Assembly: GCA_903871865.1 (NCBI GenBank)
Contig: CAIQIL010000061.1
Coordinates: 1-18,110 of the forward strand
Reading direction: 5' to 3'
From: an uncultured Burkholderiales bacterium
GTDB lineage: Bacteria > Pseudomonadota > Gammaproteobacteria > Burkholderiales > Burkholderiaceae_C
DNA: 18,110 bases
The notes under the pieces are model-generated. The model was not told the origin of the DNA. It ran no database searches and was given only the letters and a program-made list of their open reading frames with translations. Position numbers and translations under genes: made by a program. This document shows positions 14,587-18,110 of the stretch, one piece after another; the stretch's first letter is position 1, and every line of letters starts with the position of its first letter.

Positions 14587-17310
14587 ATGCGTGTGTTGTT
14601 CAAGCAAGTGCTGGGGCGGTTGAAATCCGCCGGCAAAGGTGTGGCCCTGGGCCTCGCCTTGGGCTGCTGTGCAACGCAGGCACAGGCTGCCGCCACCACC
14701 GCGGGCACGCTCAAGGTGCTGGTGCCCAGCCAAACGGGCTTCAGCCCGCAGGCCTACAGCTCGGCCAACCTCAAGACGGTGGACTTCGACACCACCTTGC
14801 TGACCAACACCGCGGGCGTGTCGCAAGGCAGCACCTCGGCCTCGGGCGGCGGCGGTTGGAGCACCACCACGACGGCCAGCCCCGCGCCCACCGGCTTTGC
14901 GAACAAGTTCGCACGCGTGGCGTCGGGCACCAGCGGCTCATCGCAAACGCAGCTCAGCTTCACCAACGGCACGGGTTACATCAGCTTCCTGTGGCACCTG
15001 GGCACGGGCGACAGCGACAACACCATCCGCATCAACCTGAGCAATGGTGACTACCGCACCCTGACCAACTGCCCGGACGCCAGCCTGACCTGCGTGGGCG
15101 GCTATGACACCGTCAATTTCTTCCAGGGCTTCTTCAACATCCTGCTCGGCCTGACCGGGCAGGTGGACCAGACCCAGTCGGTGCGCATCGTGTACACCCC
15201 GCCCACAGGCGTGCTGGTGACTTCGGTGCAACTGACGGCCATGCGCCACCAGGTCTGTGTGTTCTGGTTTTTGTGCTCCTGGGACAACCGCAACCTCAGC
15301 CTCGACAACCTGAGCTACGACGACAACAGCAATGGCGCGCCCTTGGTGTCGCTCGACCACGTCGAAGTGGTGTCCAGCAATGCCTCGGGCCTGACCTGCC
15401 AGGCCAACACATTCAAGGTGCGCGCTTGCGCCAATGCCGCTTGCACCACGCTGTACACCAAGGGGGTGACGGGTACGGTGAAGTTTGTGCGCTCCGATGG
15501 CGGGTCAACGGCCTCGGTCAACTACAACATCGCCAATGGCTCCGCGTACTCCGGTGACCTCTCGGTCAGCACCCCTTCTAATTGGGGGACGTCGACCACC
15601 TGGAACGTCTCGGCCACTTCGGTTCCTGCGGCGTCGTCAGCCTCCCTGTGTGCTTTCGGCGCCATGAACGCGTCCGGCACGTGTGCCTACACGGCCAACA
15701 AGACGGGTTTGCAACTGGCCCTGCCTTCCGGCACGTCGGGGGCTGTCCAGACGCTGACCACCACCCTGGTCACCGAGAACCTCTGGGGGGCCTGCACCGC
15801 TTTGTCGGGTTCGGGCACCCTGACCTCCACGGTCACAGCGACTTACGGCTCAGCGGGCAACACCACCTTGGCCACCCTGGTCGGCTCGGGCTCCGGCGCA
15901 CTCACCAAAACCCTGACCAGCGGCTCTCCCGTCACTGGGCTGACCACCGGAATCAGTTCGGCCAGCGGCACCAACGCCTTCAGCTATGCCGACGTGGGTC
16001 AAGTGCAAATCGACGTCACAGTGACAGGGTTGTCCGGAGGCTTGAGCGGCTTGCTGGGCGTGAAAAACAGCGTGGTTGCCACGGTCGCGCCGGCACGCTT
16101 CAAGGTGGAGCCCATCATCAATGGCTCGACGGTGCTAAGCAATCCGAAGGTCACGGCCGGCTCTGACTACCAGTTGCGCATCACGGCCTTGAATGTGTTG
16201 GGCGGGGTGGCCAAGAATTTTGGTTCCGAGTCTGGGCTGGGCTTGGTGGACGTGGACAGAGTCGTGGTCAAGCCGACCGGCAGTGCGCTCAAGAACAACC
16301 CCGCTCTGGCCATGAGCGCCATCAAGTTCACGGCGGGTGTGGCGCTGGTCACCGCATCGTGGGACGAGGTCGGCACCTTGGATTTCACGGCCGCCCTGGG
16401 CGAATACCTGGCGTCAGGCATCGGCGTCACGGGCACGCTGACCGAAACCGTGTCCAGCGGCTTGCGCCTGGTGCCCGCCCAGTTCGGCTTGAGCGCCACC
16501 CCGCGGTGTGCGGGCACGGAAGGCGGCAGCAACATCGCCTTTGCCTACGCGGGCCAGCCCATCGACGTCACCGTCACGGCCCTGAACGCCGATGGCGTGA
16601 TCACGCAGAACTACGACGGCACCGCCGCAGCACCCACTGACCGCCTGGCCAACAACGTGGCCATCGCCACGGCAGGTGGGGCCAACAGCGGCAGCCTGGC
16701 CAATGGCGCCGCGGTGGCCGCCACGGCCTTTGCCAATGGCACGGGCAGTGGCACCATCACCTACGGGATGACAAACAAGCTGTCTGCGCCTGACACCGTC
16801 TCTCTGACGGCCTCGGATGCCGATGTCAGCGGCGTCAAGACCACGCCCTCGGTGCTGGTGCGCAGCGGCCGCATCAAGCTCTCGAACGCCTTCGGCTCCG
16901 AGAAGTCCGTGCTCGACATCCCCCTGCAGGTGCAGTACTGGACGGGCAAGTCGTGGACGGCCTCGAACGACAGCTGCACCACCGCCTCGGTCGTGACGAC
17001 CGCGTCCCTCAAGCGCAACGCCTACAAGTCGCACGCCGGTGCGGTGTCGTCGGCCTGGACCAGCGCAGCCTCGTCGGTGGCCCTGGTCGGTGGCGTGGGC
17101 AAGCTCACGATGACGGCGCCTGGCGCTGGCAACACCGGCACGGTGGACGTGGAGCTGGACCTGTCGGCCTCGGGCGCCAACCTGCCCTGGTTGCAGTCCC
17201 TGGACGACGCTTGTGGCGCAGGTGTGGTGTGCAACCCGAGGGCGCGCGCTTCGTTCGGGGTGTACTCTCCGGAATCGAAGAAGACCGTCAACATCCGCAA
17301 TGTGTTCTGA
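14587..17310 (+). CDS. mshQ: MshQ-like secreted DUF6701 protein, candidate pilus tip adhesin
   Basis: Large exported protein of the MshQ/DUF6701 type found with MSHA pilus loci; its exact role is unproven and tip adhesin is a guess. ATG at 14587, six bases after AAGGGGT, gives 907 residues. A GTG at 14557 would add ten residues ahead of the signal peptide. Signal peptide: positive start, hydrophobic core 18-29, cleavage probably after Ala34. Residues about 35-255 form a Gly/Ser/Thr-rich, beta-rich domain including a paired-cysteine aromatic loop (C224 to C230). The family hallmark starts at LDHVEVV (256), with GLTCQANTFKVRACANAACT (cysteines 271, 281, 286). Repeated beta-sandwich-like segments follow, and the DUF6701 ending ARASFGVYSPESKKTVNIRNVF matches the family's C-terminal RATFG-type block. 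Codon third positions look less GC-biased than in neighbours around 16100-16330. Unlike Vibrio, it lies right after the pilin. Confidence 0.85.
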   Translation: MRVLFKQVLGRLKSAGKGVALGLALGCCATQAQAAATTAGTLKVLVPSQTGFSPQAYSSANLKTVDFDTTLLTNTAGVSQGSTSASGGGGWSTTTTASPAPTGFANKFARVASGTSGSSQTQLSFTNGTGYISFLWHLGTGDSDNTIRINLSNGDYRTLTNCPDASLTCVGGYDTVNFFQGFFNILLGLTGQVDQTQSVRIVYTPPTGVLVTSVQLTAMRHQVCVFWFLCSWDNRNLSLDNLSYDDNSNGAPLVSLDHVEVVSSNASGLTCQANTFKVRACANAACTTLYTKGVTGTVKFVRSDGGSTASVNYNIANGSAYSGDLSVSTPSNWGTSTTWNVSATSVPAASSASLCAFGAMNASGTCAYTANKTGLQLALPSGTSGAVQTLTTTLVTENLWGACTALSGSGTLTSTVTATYGSAGNTTLATLVGSGSGALTKTLTSGSPVTGLTTGISSASGTNAFSYADVGQVQIDVTVTGLSGGLSGLLGVKNSVVATVAPARFKVEPIINGSTVLSNPKVTAGSDYQLRITALNVLGGVAKNFGSESGLGLVDVDRVVVKPTGSALKNNPALAMSAIKFTAGVALVTASWDEVGTLDFTAALGEYLASGIGVTGTLTETVSSGLRLVPAQFGLSATPRCAGTEGGSNIAFAYAGQPIDVTVTALNADGVITQNYDGTAAAPTDRLANNVAIATAGGANSGSLANGAAVAATAFANGTGSGTITYGMTNKLSAPDTVSLTASDADVSGVKTTPSVLVRSGRIKLSNAFGSEKSVLDIPLQVQYWTGKSWTASNDSCTTASVVTTASLKRNAYKSHAGAVSSAWTSAASSVALVGGVGKLTMTAPGAGNTGTVDVELDLSASGANLPWLQSLDDACGAGVVCNPRARASFGVYSPESKKTVNIRNVF

Positions 17311-17326
17311 GCCAGGACGACGCCAT

Positions 17327-17815
17327 GTGAACCCGCTCGACCCCCGGTGTGGCCGTGGCTACACCATGGTCGAGCTGATCGTGGTGATCATCCTGGCGAG
17401 CATCCTGGCGGCGGTGGCCTTGCCCAAGCTGGACGTGGCCACGAACATCCGCGACGACATCTGGCGCGACGGGCTGCTGTCCGGCTTGCGCTTCGCGCAG
17501 AAGTCGGCGGTGTCGCACCGCAGGCTGGTGTGCGCCACCGTGAGCGACACGCAAATCGCCCTGCAAATCGCGTCCGCCAACCCGGCCACGTCCTGCAACA
17601 CCGACCTCATCGGGCCGCGCAGCACCGGCGTGTTCGCCACCAGCGGCAACGGCAGCACCAAGACGGCCGTGTCGCCCGCTGGCATCATCTACTTCCAACC
17701 CGATGGGCGCACCACCACCGACGGCGCAGGCACCACCGTGTCTTCGCGCACCGTGACCATCACGGGCGTGGGCACGGCCATCGCCATCACGGGGGAGACC
17801 GGCTATGCGGAGTGA
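17327..17815 (+). CDS. mshC: MshC-like minor pilin (GspH/FimT-type prepilin)
   Basis: Type IV prepilin that probably joins the pilus tip or initiates assembly. GTG at 17327, with AGGA nine bases upstream, gives 162 residues with an 11-residue leader ending GRG, cut before Tyr12 (YTMVELIVVIILASILAAVA). Glu5 is present. Tyr at the first mature position is less common than Phe or Met. After the helix comes a GspH/FimT-like region (DGLLSGLRFAQKSAVSHRRL) and a beta-rich C-terminal part with two cysteines (VCATV, TSCNT). Earlier in-frame starts (ATG at 17300 or 17213) fall inside the mshQ-like gene and give poor leaders. The order pilin-C-D and overlap of its end with the next prepilin gene (17805-17815) support mshC. 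It is certainly a pseudopilin-class protein; the letter is inferred from order. Confidence 0.8.
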   Translation: MNPLDPRCGRGYTMVELIVVIILASILAAVALPKLDVATNIRDDIWRDGLLSGLRFAQKSAVSHRRLVCATVSDTQIALQIASANPATSCNTDLIGPRSTGVFATSGNGSTKTAVSPAGIIYFQPDGRTTTDGAGTTVSSRTVTITGVGTAIAITGETGYAE

Positions 17816-18110
17816 GCCCCCGAACAAGGCCCGTCGCACGCCGGTGTTCGCCGCACGGGTGGCGCAGCGAGGCTTCACCATCATCGAAATGGTGGTCGCC
17901 ATCGTCGTCATCGGCGTGGGCGTGGCAGGGCTGTTGTCGGCCTTCAGCATCAGCGTGCGCAACAGCGCCGACCCCATGCAGGTCAAGCAGAGCCAGGTGG
18001 TGGCCGACGAAATCATGGAAGAGATCTTGCTCAAGCCCTACAGCTCGACGGCGACCAGCGCGTCGGTCGGCTGCGCGCGCAACCAGTACTACGACGTGGC
18101 GGCCTACAAC
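17805..18110 (+). CDS. mshD: MshD-like minor pilin, cut by the window edge
   Basis: Start of a prepilin gene that continues past the window; 102 codons are visible. ATG at 17805, seven bases after GGGGGAG, overlaps the end of the mshC-like gene by 11 bases, so translation is probably coupled. The leader is about 22 residues and ends QRG, cut before FTIIEMVVAIVVIGVGVAG. Glu5 of the mature protein is present. The following stretch, SVRNSADPMQVKQSQVVADE then IMEEILLKPYSS, is the characteristic MshD block (NSADP, EEI-LKP). A cysteine appears at VGCARNQYYD. No stop or frameshift is seen in the visible part. MshO- and MshP-like genes would be expected further right if the Vibrio pattern holds. Confidence 0.88.
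   Translation, partial: MRSEPPNKARRTPVFAARVAQRGFTIIEMVVAIVVIGVGVAGLLSAFSISVRNSADPMQVKQSQVVADEIMEEILLKPYSSTATSASVGCARNQYYDVAAYN

Noticed and set aside
1..18110. CRISPR arrays, tRNA/rRNA genes, insertion sequences, attachment sites, origins
   Set aside because: No regularly spaced repeats, no transposase or integrase frames, and no RNA gene-like sequence were seen in the window.

Overview
The window is about 18 kb of uniformly high-GC, densely coding DNA. All 14 supported genes are on the + strand, with no tRNA, rRNA, insertion sequence or CRISPR array seen. The yajC-secD-secF order, the style of these proteins and the GC-rich third codon positions suggest a betaproteobacterium, most likely Burkholderiales. 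This is an inference from protein style; no search was run.

Region 1 (2-3341) is the Sec accessory operon yajC, secD and secF, which encodes the inner-membrane complex that uses the proton motive force to help SecYEG export proteins. Region 2 (3438-5801) is one large gene of the DUF1631 family, of unknown function. Its C-terminal block looks like a small beta-barrel.

Region 3 (5957 to the window end) is an MSHA-type (mannose-sensitive haemagglutinin) type IV pilus locus. It runs mshI (a PilM-like plus PilN-like fusion), mshJ (PilO-like), mshK (PilP-like), mshL (outer-membrane secretin), mshE (assembly ATPase with an N-terminal c-di-GMP-binding MshEN domain), mshG (inner-membrane platform), mshA-like major pilin, a large secreted MshQ-like DUF6701 protein, mshC-like and mshD-like minor pilins. 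The mshD-like gene runs off the right edge. The I/J, J/K and K/L junctions are all 4-base ATGA overlaps, and L/E and E/G are 8 and 16 bases apart, so the machinery genes look like one translationally coupled operon. A strong hairpin followed by a T tract lies directly after the pilin gene. It probably separates high pilin expression from the downstream mshQ-mshC-mshD segment.

Together the genes give a coherent picture. YajC/SecDF supports Sec export of the secretin, MshK and MshQ-like protein. MshE powers pilin polymerisation on MshG/I/J and is predicted to respond to c-di-GMP. MshL provides the outer-membrane pore, and the MshQ-like protein with minor pilins is a candidate tip or adhesin assembly. 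Compared with the Vibrio order (I J K L M N E G F B A C D O P Q), this locus has no mshM, mshN, mshF or mshB at their usual places, and the mshQ-like gene has moved to sit directly after the pilin. No clearly new system is seen. The most notable points are this compact, rearranged layout, the fused MshI, the pilin terminator and the DUF1631 gene between sec and msh.
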